DNA of 64,000 nucleotides. It comes from Cryomorphaceae bacterium 1068 (GTDB lineage Bacteria > Bacteroidota > Bacteroidia > Flavobacteriales_D > Cryomorphaceae). Positions 38,322-48,654 of the stretch are shown piece by piece. A model generated the notes under the pieces. The model searched no databases and was not told the DNA's origin. It saw only the letters and a program-made list of their open reading frames with translations. Made by a program: the position numbers and the translations under genes. Each line of letters opens with the position of its first letter. Positions within the stretch are counted from its first letter, which is position 1. Where the stretch lies: assembly GCA_027214385.1 (NCBI GenBank), contig JAPVXR010000004.1, positions 124,001-188,000 of the forward strand, written 5' to 3'.

Positions 38322-41050
38322 TCGTCCAGTGTTTGTTTCACTTCTACTTCCTCGTATGCTTCGATGATGTCGCCTACTTTAATATCGTTGAACTTGTTCA
38401 CGTTCAAACCACATTCATAGCCTTTAGACACTTCTTTGACGTCATCTTTGAATCGTTTCAAGCTTCCCAATTCTCCACTGTAGACTACAATACCATCGCG
38501 AATAACACGAATCATATTGTTTCGATTCAGCTTTCCATCGGTCACGAAGCAACCTGCAACCGTACCCACTTTTGAAATTCGGAATGTCTCTCGGATTTCA
38601 GCGTTTCCAACGATCTTCTCTTCGATTTTCGCGGAAAGCATTCCTTCCATGGCATCCTTGATCTCTTCGATGGCCGCATAGATTACAGAGTAGATTTTGA
38701 TTTGAATCTCTTCTTTCTCTGCTATTCTTCGAGCACCACCTGATGGGCGGACTTGAAAACCAACGATAATCGCATCAGAAGCCGTTGCCAAAAGAACATC
38801 GCTTTCGGTAATCTGTCCTACGGCTTTGTGGATAACATTGACCTGAATCTTATCGGTAGAAAGCTTTTGGAGTGAATCGCTCAATGCTTCGACAGAACCA
38901 TCCACATCACCTTTGATGATCACGTTTAATTCCTTAAAGTCTCCGATTGCAATTCGACGACCGATCTCATCAAGCGTAATATGTTTCTGAGTTCTGACGC
39001 CTTGTTCACGCCATAGCTGCTCACGCTTCGTAGCAATGTTACGCGCTTCACGCTCGTCTTCCATCACGTGAAAACGATCACCTGCATTAGGCGCACCACT
39101 GAGACCGAGCATTGACACAGGCACGGATGGCCCGGCTTCTTTAATATTTTGATGACGCTCATTCATCATGGCTTTAACACGACCGGTATGCTGGCCTGCT
39201 AATACCACATCTCCGACACGCATTGTTCCTGCTTCTACGAGAAGGGTAGTAACATACCCCCTACCTTTATCCAAGGTAGATTCGATTACAGTTCCAATTG
39301 CTCGTTTCTTCGGATTTGCTTTTAAATCAAGGAGTTCTGCCTCCAGAAGTACTTTATCCAAAAGCTCGTCAATGTTTGTTCCTTTTTTGGCAGAAATATC
39401 TTGGCTCTGGTACTTACCACCCCAATCTTCTACCAAAATATTCATTTGAGCCAGCTGCTCTTTAAGTTTTTCGGGATTTGAATCAGGCTTATCAATTTTG
39501 TTGAAAGCGAAAATCATCGGGATCCCTGCTGCTTGTGCATGATTGATGGCCTCTTTTGTTTGAGGCATCACATCATCATCAGCAGCAATTACGATAATTG
39601 CCAAGTCGGTAACTTGAGCACCACGAGCACGCATCGCGGTAAAGGCCTCGTGACCGGGAGTATCCAAGAAAGTAATCTTCTTACCGTCATTTACCTCAAC
39701 GCTGTATGCGCCAATGTGCTGGGTTATTCCCCCGGCTTCACCGGCTATTACATTCTCTTTACGAATGTGGTCAAGAAGCGAAGTTTTACCGTGGTCAACG
39801 TGTCCCATTACGGTAACGATAGGAGCGCGTGGCACCAGATCTTCGGGTTTATCTTCCTCAGTCTCTATTGACTCTTGAATGTCGGCGGAAGTAAACTCAA
39901 CTTCATAATCAAATTCCTCGGCAATAATAGTCAAGGTCTCAGCATCCAATCGCTGATTGATCGAGGCCATAATACCAAGGGACATACAAGCTGAAATCAC
40001 CTCATTTGAACTAACGTCCATCATCGAAGCTAAATCAGCCACCGTTACGAACTCCGTTAGCTTCAGTAATTTTGATTCTTCAGCTTCTTGTTGGAGTTTC
40101 TCTTCGGCACGCGAACGGTGCTCATCTCGCTTGAGCCTTCTGTTTTTGGCTCCTTTGTTTTTTCCACCACCACCTTGCAGTTTAGCAAGCGTTTCTTTCA
40201 ACTCGCGATCGATATCTTCTTTACTTACCTCACGGCGTTCATTCCCTCTTTTGGGCTTAGACTTATTCTGACCTGGTTTGCTTACATCAACCTTATCGGT
40301 ACGAAGACGTTTTCTCTTTCTTCTTCCTTTCTGAGTATCCTTGTCAGGATCAGTACTAATAACAGGCTTTTTCTTCGGCTTCCTCTCCGGAAGATCAATC
40401 TTACCCAGTACTGTAGGCGCAACGAGCTTTTGAACGTTGGTGCGTATAGTATTGTCCTCTTCCTTCTGAGCTTTCTCTTTCTTCTCAAGCTCAGCCTTTT
40501 CTTCGGCTGTAGGCTCTGCAGGCTTCTTTTCTTCGGCTACAGGGGCAGGCTCGGCTTTCTCCTCTTTTGGCTCCTCAGTAGCCTTAGCAACAGGTTCTTC
40601 CTTCTTTTCCTCTACCTTCTCCTCTTCTTTCGGCTCAGGTTTTGGCTGTTGCTTTTTATCCTTATTCAGGTCTATTTTTCCAACGACAGAAACTCCCGGT
40701 TTCGCTTTGACCTCAGGCTTATAAACGTCATCGGGAACGCCTTGCACATTTTTAATGAGAACTTCTTCTTTCTCTTCTTCTCTCTCTTTGCGCTCTTCTT
40801 TCTCTCTCTCTATGGTCACAGTCTCTTTGTTGGCTGTAACCTTTCCGGCTGTCTTAGCTTTCTCCTTAAGTTGTTTTGAGTCCTGAAATTCATCCATGAG
40901 AATTTCGTAGGCAGCAGGCTCAATTTTCGCATTGGGCTTGCTCTCTATCTCAAAACCTTTGTCCGCGAGGGTATCAACGATGGTCTGAATACCAACGTTA
41001 AACTCCTTTGCTGCTTTACTTAGTCGTACCGATGCTTTGCGTATTGGCAT
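38318..41050 (-). CDS. infB: Translation initiation factor IF-2
   Basis: GTPase that places initiator tRNA on the 30S subunit. The 910-residue protein has a helical IF2_N start, a long Lys/Glu/Pro-rich linker (about 85-310), a second IF2_N-like domain, and the G domain with [24 protein letters not shown] and NKID, then the C-terminal beta-barrel domains. The low-complexity linker makes large hydrophobic antisense ORFs that are not genes. It is the last gene of rimP-nusA-infB, 50 bases after nusA. Confidence 0.97.
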   Translation of the reverse strand: MPIRKASVRLSKAAKEFNVGIQTIVDTLADKGFEIESKPNAKIEPAAYEILMDEFQDSKQLKEKAKTAGKVTANKETVTIEREKEERKEREEEKEEVLIKNVQGVPDDVYKPEVKAKPGVSVVGKIDLNKDKKQQPKPEPKEEEKVEEKKEEPVAKATEEPKEEKAEPAPVAEEKKPAEPTAEEKAELEKKEKAQKEEDNTIRTNVQKLVAPTVLGKIDLPERKPKKKPVISTDPDKDTQKGRRKRKRLRTDKVDVSKPGQNKSKPKRGNERREVSKEDIDRELKETLAKLQGGGGKNKGAKNRRLKRDEHRSRAEEKLQQEAEESKLLKLTEFVTVADLASMMDVSSNEVISACMSLGIMASINQRLDAETLTIIAEEFDYEVEFTSADIQESIETEEDKPEDLVPRAPIVTVMGHVDHGKTSLLDHIRKENVIAGEAGGITQHIGAYSVEVNDGKKITFLDTPGHEAFTAMRARGAQVTDLAIIVIAADDDVMPQTKEAINHAQAAGIPMIFAFNKIDKPDSNPEKLKEQLAQMNILVEDWGGKYQSQDISAKKGTNIDELLDKVLLEAELLDLKANPKKRAIGTVIESTLDKGRGYVTTLLVEAGTMRVGDVVLAGQHTGRVKAMMNERHQNIKEAGPSVPVSMLGLSGAPNAGDRFHVMEDEREARNIATKREQLWREQGVRTQKHITLDEIGRRIAIGDFKELNVIIKGDVDGSVEALSDSLQKLSTDKIQVNVIHKAVGQITESDVLLATASDAIIVGFQVRPSGGARRIAEKEEIQIKIYSVIYAAIEEIKDAMEGMLSAKIEEKIVGNAEIRETFRISKVGTVAGCFVTDGKLNRNNMIRVIRDGIVVYSGELGSLKRFKDDVKEVSKGYECGLNVNKFNDIKVGDIIEAYEEVEVKQTLDD

Positions 41051-41100
41051 ATAAAATTATCGGGGTTTCTGCGAAGTTAAAAAATAAGCGCAATTACGCT

Positions 41101-42330
41101 CTACTCTAACTCTTCGCTCAAAATTTTCATTATCTCTTTGACAGTTTCCTCTTCAAGGTCTGATCTCTTCACCAACTCTTCAGGAGCCAGGTCGAGTACT
41201 GCTCTCGCTGTATCCAAACCAACCTTCTTGAGTTCATCAATGATCCAACCATCAATTTCATCTGCAAATTCTTCCAAATCTACGTCTTCGTCTTCTCCTT
41301 CAGAATCGCGGTAAACGTCAATTTCGAATCCTGTCAGCTTTCCGGCTAACTTAATATTGTGGCCTCCCTTACCAATGGCTAGAGAAACTTGATCAGGCTT
41401 TAAGAAGACTTCGGCCTTCTGACCATCTATCTTAATACTGGTGATCTTTGCAGGACTTAATGACCGCTGGATGAGCAACTGATCATTTGCCGTGTAGTTG
41501 ATCACATCAATATTCTCATTCTTCAATTCGCGAACGATGCTGTGAATTCTCGAACCTTTCATCCCAACACAAGCACCCACGGGGTCTATACGATCATCGT
41601 ATGATTCTACAGCTACTTTGGCTCTTTCTCCCGGAACTCGAACGATTTTCTTGATGGTAATCAATCCATCAAATACCTCGGGAACCTCCATTTCAAATAA
41701 ACGCTCCAAAAACTCAGGTGCCGTTCTGGACAAGATAACCACAGGATTGTTATTGCGCATTTCAACCTTGGCTACTACCGCTCTTACGGTGTCACCCTTC
41801 TTGAAGTAGTCGCTTGGGATTTGCTCAGACTTTGGCAAAATCAATTCATTCCCTTCATCGTCCAACAAAAGGATCTCTCGTTTCCAAACCTGGTAAACTT
41901 CTCCAGCGATTATTTCGCCGACTCTTGAGCTGTACTTGTTGTAAAGGCTGTCTTTCTCGAGCTCAATAATCTTTGAAACAAGATTCTGACGCATCGACAA
42001 AATCGACCTCCTGCCGAAGTGGTCGAGCTTGATTTCTTCCGTAGCTTCTTCACCTACTTCAAAATCAGGCTCAATTTTTACCGCCTCAGTTAAGGCTATT
42101 TGCGCGTTATCATCTTCTACCTCACCATCAGGAACGATTTCGCGGTTACGCCAAATCTCTAAATCTCCCTCGTCAGGATTTATGATGATATCGAAGTTAT
42201 CATCCGTACCGTGTTTTTTGATTAACATGTTTCGGAAGACATCTTCCAAAATACGCATCATCGTTTCACGATCGATATTTTTAAACTCTTTGAACTCGGT
42301 GAACGAGTCGAACAAATTTACATTGCTCAT
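41101..42330 (-). CDS. nusA: Transcription termination/antitermination factor NusA
   Basis: RNA polymerase-binding factor that modulates pausing, termination and antitermination. The 409-residue product has the N-terminal polymerase-binding domain, an S1 domain (about 135-200), and KH domains (VGACVGMKGSRIHSIVRELKNE; AIGKGGHNIKLAGKLTGFEID). It lacks most of the C-terminal acidic repeats of the E. coli protein, ending with one short helix-hairpin-like region. It lies 6 bases after rimP. The leader of this operon has a terminator, a possible target of its own product. Confidence 0.96.
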   Translation of the reverse strand: MSNVNLFDSFTEFKEFKNIDRETMMRILEDVFRNMLIKKHGTDDNFDIIINPDEGDLEIWRNREIVPDGEVEDDNAQIALTEAVKIEPDFEVGEEATEEIKLDHFGRRSILSMRQNLVSKIIELEKDSLYNKYSSRVGEIIAGEVYQVWKREILLLDDEGNELILPKSEQIPSDYFKKGDTVRAVVAKVEMRNNNPVVILSRTAPEFLERLFEMEVPEVFDGLITIKKIVRVPGERAKVAVESYDDRIDPVGACVGMKGSRIHSIVRELKNENIDVINYTANDQLLIQRSLSPAKITSIKIDGQKAEVFLKPDQVSLAIGKGGHNIKLAGKLTGFEIDVYRDSEGEDEDVDLEEFADEIDGWIIDELKKVGLDTARAVLDLAPEELVKRSDLEEETVKEIMKILSEELE

Positions 42331-42336
42331 GTGCTA

Positions 42337-42810
42337 TTATTTGAAATTGATTTTGATTTTGGCCTCCTTTACTTCAGGGTAAGACAGATCCAATTCTTCT
42401 TCAATAAGTATTTTCTTCTTTTTTCCAGGTACGCGCTCCTTTCTGCTCGTATGCAACTTGATCCCTTTTTCATCCGCAGTCAATAACTCACCTTCAACTT
42501 CTTCTCCTCCCGTCAACTTCACCTTCAAATCCCTACCAATGTTCTTAACGTACTGACGATGATCTCTGAGAGGTTTGTCAATGCCCGGAGAACTCACTTG
42601 GAGCGAAAAATCCTCAGCTTCACGATCGAGGTTATGCTCAATCTGACGACTGATATCTACGCAATCTGAGATGGATACAGGCCCCATACTTTCGAGCTCA
42701 ACCCGAATGTTATTCCCGGGCTTAATCTCCAGTTCCAGAATGTAATATTCCGTCCCTTCGATCTTCTCTGCTATTAAACTTCTTATGGTATTCTCGGTAA
42801 TCACTTGCAA
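42337..42810 (-). CDS. rimP: Ribosome maturation factor RimP
   Basis: Assists 30S subunit assembly. The 157-residue product shows the RimP pattern: VELESMGPVSISDCVDISR and LQVSSPGIDKPL, and it heads rimP-nusA-infB, the normal order. The start is a TTG at 42810 (or GTG at 42804); a TGA immediately upstream in frame rules out a longer form. The start codon is only 10 bases from the terminator hairpin, so initiation and leader folding may compete. Confidence 0.93.
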   Translation of the reverse strand: MQVITENTIRSLIAEKIEGTEYYILELEIKPGNNIRVELESMGPVSISDCVDISRQIEHNLDREAEDFSLQVSSPGIDKPLRDHRQYVKNIGRDLKVKLTGGEEVEGELLTADEKGIKLHTSRKERVPGKKKKILIEEELDLSYPEVKEAKIKINFK

Positions 42811-42815
42811 TCAAT

Positions 42816-42838
42816 AAAAAGAGGGGCTTCGGCCCCTC
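42816..42838 (-). terminator. Terminator hairpin in the leader of rimP-nusA-infB
   Basis: GAGGGGC pairs with GCCCCTC (7 bp, 4-base loop); on the minus strand it is followed by TTTTT. It can end transcripts of the upstream MORN-like gene, but because the recognisable rimP promoter is at 42866-42894 it also lies within the rimP leader. Confidence 0.85.
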
Positions 42839-42865
42839 GATTTAGTTTCTTTTATTTTCTGACTG

Positions 42866-42894
42866 CAAATGTAATGATTTTTCCTGAAAATCAA
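42866..42894 (-). promoter_or_regulatory. Promoter of rimP-nusA-infB
   Basis: Minus strand: TTG (42892-42894), 18 bases, TACATTTG (42866-42873), a strong Bacteroidota-type promoter just after the stop of the MORN-like gene. The predicted transcript starts near 42859 and meets the terminator hairpin about 20 bases later. Confidence 0.6.
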
Positions 42895-42899
42895 TGATG

Positions 42900-44510
42900 C
42901 TAGTGATTCATTCGGTTGTCTTCCACCACCCTCACTTTTCGACCATCTTTGTATTCAATCTTAGTGATCACATTGCCTCTAGGCGAAAACGATGTGGAAA
43001 CTCCCTGCCGCTTTCCATCTTCAAAGTATTCTTCGAGCTCGGGCTGCCCTCCGCGACGGTGGTACATAACGGACTTACCGTGCTGCTTTCCCTTGCGATA
43101 GCCTGACTCCCTCATTTTTCCCCCTTCAGGAAAAAAGTATATCCATTTGCCATCTGGCTTGCCTTCCAAATAAGTACCCTCTCTGATTGGAATTCCCTGC
43201 TCAGAATATTCGGCAAAAGGACCGTTTAGACGTCCATTTTTGTACCAAGCATTCTCTTCAAGTTTCCCATTCTCATGGTAGTGCTTCCAGTTACCTACTT
43301 TCTCGTCTCCTTGCCACGAGCCTTCGTACATCGGAGATCCATCGGGAAACCATCCCTTCCACTTTCCAACGAGTTTCCCGGCAGCAAAACTGCCCTCATC
43401 TTTTGGAGAGCCTGGCTTGTACCACGACTTCCATATGCCTTCTTCCAATCCATTGACATATGAGCCCTCCTGCAACTTGTTTCCGTTTTCAAACCAAGTG
43501 GTCCAATTGCCGTTGCGTTTATTTTTCAGGAATTCTCCTTTTCGCCATGTGCTCCCGTCGGGGTAATAAAATGTCCATTCTCCTGACTTTTCCCCCTGCT
43601 GCCATGTACCTTCGTATTGTACTTGTCCATTGGGATAATAATATCTCCAAATGCCTTCTTGAAGTCCATTCTCGAAAGGTCCCTTCATCTCCATGAACCC
43701 GCTGTCGCGAAAAAATTGCCACTCCCCTTCTTTCAGCCCTATTTCATACTGTCCTTTCACCGCAGCCTGTCCGTTCTCAAAATTTTCGATAAACGGTCCC
43801 TGCAGCGAATCCTTTTCAAAATGGGTTTCTTTCCAAAGATTGCCATTGGAAAAATAATACACCCAGATACTGTCCTTTTTTCCTTGCTCATAATACCCTC
43901 TCGTCCGCAATTGACCGTCGGGATACCATGTAGTGGACTCTCCAGTCATCCATCCATTCGTGTATGCTTCCTTACTCTTTTGCTCGCCATCAGAGTAAAA
44001 GGTTTCCATAAACCCCGAGCCATTCTTGACAGCGGCGGTTCCATCAGACAGAAAGTAACTCACCATCTCAATGCTGTCTTCTTTATGGACAAATTCAACC
44101 ATATTCAAAACACTGTCGGGATACCAATATTTCCACTCGCCGGTCTTAGCACCATCCTTAAAGTAGCCTGTCTCTTTCGGAGTGCCTGAAGGGTAAAAAG
44201 CATGCAACACGCTATCAGGTCTATCCCAATCAAAGTATCCTTCAGTTTCCAATTGACCATTCTTGTAAAACCTTTTGACGGGGCCATTGAGTCGACCCAA
44301 GAAGAATTCTGATTCCTCTTTTATCGAGCCATCACTATAGTAATACTTCCAAGTTCCATGTTCCAGTCCACGGCGATAAAGCCCTTCGGTTCGTTTCACT
44401 TTTTGGTTCTTATCCCAATAGTCGACGAAGGCTTGATCTTGCGAAAAAACTTCTTGAGGTGTAATCAGCAAGAGGACAAAAAATAAGAAAAAAGTCAAAG
44501 TAAATTTCAT
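42900..44510 (-). CDS. Secreted MORN-like (YwqK-type) repeat protein
   Basis: From the ATG at 44510 (MKFTLTFF) the protein has 536 residues: a signal peptide (to about VFSQ, residue 24), then roughly twenty repeats of about 23 residues with the core G-W--YYpdG-----GxyxnGx--G, ending in a basic tail. These repeats form a beta-stranded solenoid of unknown binding partner; related proteins are often annotated as YwqK-family antitoxin repeats, a name that says little about function. A TTG at 44522 could add four residues. It lies alone on its own transcript, ended by the hairpin at 42816. Confidence 0.85.
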   Translation of the reverse strand: MKFTLTFFLFFVLLLITPQEVFSQDQAFVDYWDKNQKVKRTEGLYRRGLEHGTWKYYYSDGSIKEESEFFLGRLNGPVKRFYKNGQLETEGYFDWDRPDSVLHAFYPSGTPKETGYFKDGAKTGEWKYWYPDSVLNMVEFVHKEDSIEMVSYFLSDGTAAVKNGSGFMETFYSDGEQKSKEAYTNGWMTGESTTWYPDGQLRTRGYYEQGKKDSIWVYYFSNGNLWKETHFEKDSLQGPFIENFENGQAAVKGQYEIGLKEGEWQFFRDSGFMEMKGPFENGLQEGIWRYYYPNGQVQYEGTWQQGEKSGEWTFYYPDGSTWRKGEFLKNKRNGNWTTWFENGNKLQEGSYVNGLEEGIWKSWYKPGSPKDEGSFAAGKLVGKWKGWFPDGSPMYEGSWQGDEKVGNWKHYHENGKLEENAWYKNGRLNGPFAEYSEQGIPIREGTYLEGKPDGKWIYFFPEGGKMRESGYRKGKQHGKSVMYHRRGGQPELEEYFEDGKRQGVSTSFSPRGNVITKIEYKDGRKVRVVEDNRMNH

Positions 44511-44744
44511 TCCGGAATCCAAGTGTTTGAATTTTTAAAGTTGGCTTTTACATCTTCGCTAAAAACCTGAAAAGCCCAAGACTTCTGCACAAATGATCGT
44601 TTGCAACGACTAACAAGAGTAAAAAAAGCAACATCAATCTAACGTTTGAGATTCCCGGATATTGAGCTTTGTTAAATGGGGGAATCGAACAAGCACTATG
44701 TCTCTATGTTAAGTGAATCTTAAATCCATAAAAAATATAAAACC

Positions 44745-45761
44745 ATGATTAAAGACGTGAGTAAATTTTCATTCCTTTTATTTTTAAGTTTAACGTTAGT
44801 GATGACATCGTGCGATGATGACGATGACGAGGATCCGCCACAAACGACTCCAGCACCAACACAAACTATCGCAGAACTCGCCGTGGCTAGTCCACAATTC
44901 AGTATTTTAGTAGAAGCATTAACTGCTACAGATTTAGTAGATGCAGTGGCAGCTGATGGTTCATTGACTGTTTTTGCTCCGAACAATGATGCGTTTAATG
45001 AATTTTTCGACCAAGCAGGGTTAACTGATGACAATAATGATGGAAGCCGAGTAGATGAGGCTGCAGCGGCCCTTGGTGTAGATGCCGTTTCTGAATTATT
45101 GCTTTACCACGTGATTGGAGCGGAGATACCAGCTTCAGCCGTTGTAGGTAAAACATATGTGGGTACTTCTAGTACTACATCACCTGAAGGAGATGCTTTA
45201 TCATTGCTAGCTGAGCCGGCAAACAACACCGTATTGGTAAACGGTGGTAACGGAAACAATGGTGCAGACAAAGGTGCAACAGTAGTTGCCGCTGACATAT
45301 TCGCAACAAACGGAGTGATCCACGAAATTGATGGAGTTCTTGAGCTTCCTTCAGTAGTTGATCACGCCATCTTCAATTCGGATTTTAGCGAATTAGTAGG
45401 CGCAGTAGTAGCCGCTGATCTCGTTACAACACTTGAAGAAGCAGATGCGATTACAGTATTTGCTCCTGTAAACAGCGCATTTGAAGCGATTCAATCAACT
45501 GTAGACGGATTAACTCTTGAGCAACTTACATCAGTACTTACTTACCATGTAGTAGGTAGTCAAGTTCGTGCGGAAGACATTAATCCGGGTGCTGTAGGAA
45601 CGTTGAACGGTCAAGACATTACCATTGGGGTAGATGCAGACGATGTTACGGTGACCGTAACTGATGCTAACGGCGGTGAATCTACCGTAATTCTAACTAA
45701 TGTTCAAGGAACAAACGGTGTGGTACACGTAATTGATACAGTACTTATTCCGACTCTATAA
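44745..45761 (+). CDS. Fasciclin (FAS1) domain lipoprotein
   Basis: 338 residues with a lipoprotein signal ending MTSC (Cys 23) directly followed by five Asp. Two FAS1 domains follow (about 45-203 and 206-337), each ending in the H2-like box (GVIHEIDGVL and GVVHVIDTVL). FAS1 domains mediate adhesion or carbohydrate contact at cell surfaces. Acidic residues just after the lipid cysteine resemble the surface-export signal of Bacteroidota lipoproteins, so it is probably outside the cell. A strong terminator follows. Confidence 0.93.
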   Translation: MIKDVSKFSFLLFLSLTLVMTSCDDDDDEDPPQTTPAPTQTIAELAVASPQFSILVEALTATDLVDAVAADGSLTVFAPNNDAFNEFFDQAGLTDDNNDGSRVDEAAAALGVDAVSELLLYHVIGAEIPASAVVGKTYVGTSSTTSPEGDALSLLAEPANNTVLVNGGNGNNGADKGATVVAADIFATNGVIHEIDGVLELPSVVDHAIFNSDFSELVGAVVAADLVTTLEEADAITVFAPVNSAFEAIQSTVDGLTLEQLTSVLTYHVVGSQVRAEDINPGAVGTLNGQDITIGVDADDVTVTVTDANGGESTVILTNVQGTNGVVHVIDTVLIPTL

Positions 45762-45780
45762 ATCGAGATCAAATCCGATT

Positions 45781-45814
45781 CAAAGGCCCGCTTTCCAGCG
45801 GGCCTTTGTTGTTT
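45781..45814 (+). terminator. Intrinsic terminator after the fasciclin gene
   Basis: CAAAGGCCCGCT and AGCGGGCCTTTG form a perfect 12-bp stem with a TTCC loop, followed by a T-rich stretch. It starts 19 bases past the stop. Confidence 0.9.
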
Positions 45815-45898
45815 TACCACTCCTTGAAAGTAAAGCAGCGTTTCAGCAAAACTTTTCATTATCCTTAAGGGTTGATTGAATCGTTAGATTAGCAGAAT

Positions 45899-46801
45899 AT
45901 GAAAATCCTCATCTCCGGTGGTTCGGGCCTCATAGGCTCGGCATTGACAAAATTGCTCTTAGCAAATGGGCACGAAGTCAACCACCTTTCCAGAAGTAAG
46001 TCATCTGAAAATAATATTCCGACTTTCGTGTGGGATCTCGCAAAAGGCGAAATTGACGCCGCTGCCTTTCAGGGTGTTGAAGCCATCATTCATTTGGCGG
46101 GAGCCGGCATAGCCGATGGCAGATGGACGGATAATCGGAAGAAGATCATCATTGACAGCCGTGTAGAATCTGCCAACCTTCTTTACCGAAAGGCCAAAGA
46201 GCTCAATACACCACTCAAAGTTTTCGTATCAGCCAGCGGAATCAGCTACTATGGGATGGATACGACGGAAAAAATCTATTCGGAAACTGACCCGCCTTCA
46301 GATGATTTCATAGGGACTTGCTGCGTGCTGTGGGAAAAAGCAGCAGATCAATTCTCAGACTTGGCTCGAGTGGTGAAACTGAGAACGGGCATTGTATTGT
46401 CGGCAAATGGCGGTGCTCTTGAGAAAATAGCGCAACCTGTGAAGTTTGGCTTCGGCGCTCCTCTCGGATCGGGAGAGCAATGGGTGCCCTACATCCACAT
46501 CGATGACCTTTGCGCAATGTATCTAGAAGCCATAGAGAACGAGAATTACCACGGAGTTTACAACGCGGTAAACGGAGACCATGTGACCAACAAAGATTTG
46601 ACGAAAGAAACGGCTAAAGCGCTCAAAAAGCCACTATGGTTGCCCAATGTGCCGTCATTCGTTTTGAGAGCCGTTTTTGGAGAAATGGGTCGTTTGATTT
46701 TAGAAGGAAGTCGAGCTTCCGCTAAAAAGATCAAATCAGCCGGTTTTCAATTCAAATACAACACGCTTCGGGATGCCCTCAGGAATATTTATGGCAATTA
46801 G
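45899..46801 (+). CDS. TIGR01777-family NAD(P)-binding epimerase
   Basis: 300 residues, a short-chain dehydrogenase-like fold with the start KILISGGSGLIGSALTKLLL and the family marks HLAGAGIADGRWTDNRKK, ISYYG and a C-terminal DUF1731-like domain (FVLRAVFGEMGRLILEGSRA). Bacterial YfcH and human SDR39U1 belong here; the substrate is unknown. It is convergent with the polyprenyl synthase, with stops overlapping by 4 bases. Confidence 0.92.
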   Translation: MKILISGGSGLIGSALTKLLLANGHEVNHLSRSKSSENNIPTFVWDLAKGEIDAAAFQGVEAIIHLAGAGIADGRWTDNRKKIIIDSRVESANLLYRKAKELNTPLKVFVSASGISYYGMDTTEKIYSETDPPSDDFIGTCCVLWEKAADQFSDLARVVKLRTGIVLSANGGALEKIAQPVKFGFGAPLGSGEQWVPYIHIDDLCAMYLEAIENENYHGVYNAVNGDHVTNKDLTKETAKALKKPLWLPNVPSFVLRAVFGEMGRLILEGSRASAKKIKSAGFQFKYNTLRDALRNIYGN

Positions 46802-47778
46802 TGGCTTCGGCCTTGGAGCAGCTTAAGGAATCCTTCCATCTGCTCCCTTCCTTCAGTGCTTAAATTCGTTTTGTCCAGTTGGCGTTTAGCTTCCGCGAAA
46901 TACTCATTGCTACGAACCTGAATATCCTTATCTACTTCTAAATCCAGAAATACCTGACGAACTCGCTCTACCTTCTCAGCCGAGTCAGAAATAATGCCTT
47001 TGAAATAAATGGCTTCCAACTCATTCCGTTGTTCCTCCGAAGCCTTCTGCAAAGCGCGAATGATAAGATAGGTCTTCTTATTGGCAATGATATCGCCACC
47101 CACTTGTTTTCCAAAATTCTCGGGATTTCCAAAGGCGTCTAAATAATCGTCTTGCAATTGAAATCCGATACCCGCGGCCTTGCCAAATGCATAAATCGCT
47201 TCTGACTCCTCTTTGGTGGCATTGGCCAAAATGGCGCCCATTTGCAGGCTGCATCCTAGGAGAACCGCCGTTTTCAACCCGATCATTTCAATATATCGCT
47301 CTTCCGAAACTCCTTCCTCTTCTTCGAAATCCATATCGTACTGCTGACCGAGGCAAACCTCAGCCGAAGTGCGGTTAAACAAGTCCAAAAGCTCGGGAAG
47401 ATGCTCGGCACCGCAGAGAGCCAATTGTTTGTAGGCCTCAATGACCATGGCATCGCCTGAAAGTATGGCGGTATTCGTATCCCATTTCTGATGCACAGTC
47501 TCTTTCCCCCTTCGCAGAGGGGCTTCATCCATGATATCATCGTGAACCAAGGTGAAGTTGTGAAAAATCTCTACCGCCAAAGCTGCCGGCATGGCTCTTT
47601 CAACGGAGCCACCGAAGGCATTTGCGGAAAGCAAAACCAAAGATGGCCGAATGCGCTTGCCACCCAAGGACATAATGTACTTGATGGGAGTATGGAGATT
47701 GTCTTCGGGAAGATGAGAAGTATAGGTCGCTATCTCTGAATCGAGAAGCGATCGCAGCTGATCGAGTTTAGAATTCAT
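46798..47778 (-). CDS. Polyprenyl diphosphate synthase
   Basis: Extends allylic diphosphates with isopentenyl diphosphate to make quinone side chains or undecaprenyl-type lipids. The 326-residue product has the two aspartate motifs [13 protein letters not shown] (about 84) and [11 protein letters not shown], plus GGKRIRP. Its ATG overlaps the rfbA stop (ATGA), so rfbA and this gene are coupled. Chain length cannot be read off with confidence. Confidence 0.92.
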   Translation of the reverse strand: MNSKLDQLRSLLDSEIATYTSHLPEDNLHTPIKYIMSLGGKRIRPSLVLLSANAFGGSVERAMPAALAVEIFHNFTLVHDDIMDEAPLRRGKETVHQKWDTNTAILSGDAMVIEAYKQLALCGAEHLPELLDLFNRTSAEVCLGQQYDMDFEEEEGVSEERYIEMIGLKTAVLLGCSLQMGAILANATKEESEAIYAFGKAAGIGFQLQDDYLDAFGNPENFGKQVGGDIIANKKTYLIIRALQKASEEQRNELEAIYFKGIISDSAEKVERVRQVFLDLEVDKDIQVRSNEYFAEAKRQLDKTNLSTEGREQMEGFLKLLQGRSH

Positions 47779-48635
47779 TTAATCAAATTAAGCAGATACT
47801 GTCCGTAGCCGCTTTTAACAAAAGGTTGGGCAATTTGGTTGAGCTGATCGGCGTCAATAAATCCTTTTCGATAAGCCACCTCTTCTATGCAACCGACTTT
47901 GAGCCCTTGACGATCTTCGATTACTTCTACGAATTGGCCTGCTGCCATAAGTGAAGAAAACGTACCCGTATCCAGCCAAGCCGTTCCTCGATTCATTACA
48001 GATACCTGCAATTTTCCTTGGGCCAAATACGCTTTGTTTACATCAGTAATCTCGTATTCACCGCGAGCGCTAGGCTTAAGGTTTTTAGCTATCTCCACAA
48101 CGCTGTTGTCATAGAAATAAAGTCCCGGAACTGCGTAATTCGACTTAGGTTTTTCAGGCTTTTCCTCAATACTCAGTGCCTTCATTTCTTTGTCAAACTC
48201 CACTACACCGTACCGTTCCGGGTCTGAAACGTGATAGGCATAGACTATTCCACCTTCAGGATCATTATTCTCAGATAGCAGCTCTTCCAAGCCATAACCG
48301 TAAAAGATATTGTCGCCTAGAATCAAGGCTACTTTGTCTTTTCCGATAAACTCCTCGCCAATCACAAATGCCTGTGCAAGTCCGTTGGGTTCCTCTTGAA
48401 CGGCGTAGGTAAAGTTGCACCCTAAGCGCTTGCCATCGCCTAGCAGACGTTTGAAGTTTTCGTGATCGTGAGGCGTAGTAATGATGAGTATCTCGCTGAT
48501 CCCCGCGCTCATCAGGGTAGACAAAGGATAATAGATCATCGGTTTGTCGTAGACAGGCATCAGCTGCTTGCTCACCGATATGGTAAGCGGATAGAGTCGG
48601 GTTCCTGAGCCTCCGGCTAAAATGATTCCTTTCAT
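47775..48635 (-). CDS. rfbA: Glucose-1-phosphate thymidylyltransferase
   Basis: Makes dTDP-glucose from glucose-1-phosphate and dTTP, the first step to dTDP-rhamnose and similar sugars. The 286-residue product starts [18 protein letters not shown] (nucleotide-binding motif) and includes [19 protein letters not shown] and [12 protein letters not shown], with typical length. rfbB-D are not nearby. It follows the exporter gene by 19 bases and overlaps the polyprenyl synthase. Confidence 0.96.
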   Translation of the reverse strand: MKGIILAGGSGTRLYPLTISVSKQLMPVYDKPMIYYPLSTLMSAGISEILIITTPHDHENFKRLLGDGKRLGCNFTYAVQEEPNGLAQAFVIGEEFIGKDKVALILGDNIFYGYGLEELLSENNDPEGGIVYAYHVSDPERYGVVEFDKEMKALSIEEKPEKPKSNYAVPGLYFYDNSVVEIAKNLKPSARGEYEITDVNKAYLAQGKLQVSVMNRGTAWLDTGTFSSLMAAGQFVEVIEDRQGLKVGCIEEVAYRKGFIDADQLNQIAQPFVKSGYGQYLLNLIK

Positions 48636-48654
48636 TTTTCTAAAGCTTTTTTGA

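Noticed and set aside
40088-40879. 263-residue plus-strand ORF inside infB, rich in Phe and Leu
   Set aside because: It is the antisense shadow of the Lys/Glu-rich linker of IF-2; AAA and GAA codons read as TTT and TTC, so it looks like a membrane protein. No promoter or start signal.
43617-44189. 190-residue plus-strand ORF opposite the MORN-like repeat gene
   Set aside because: Its pattern simply mirrors the repeat units on the other strand.
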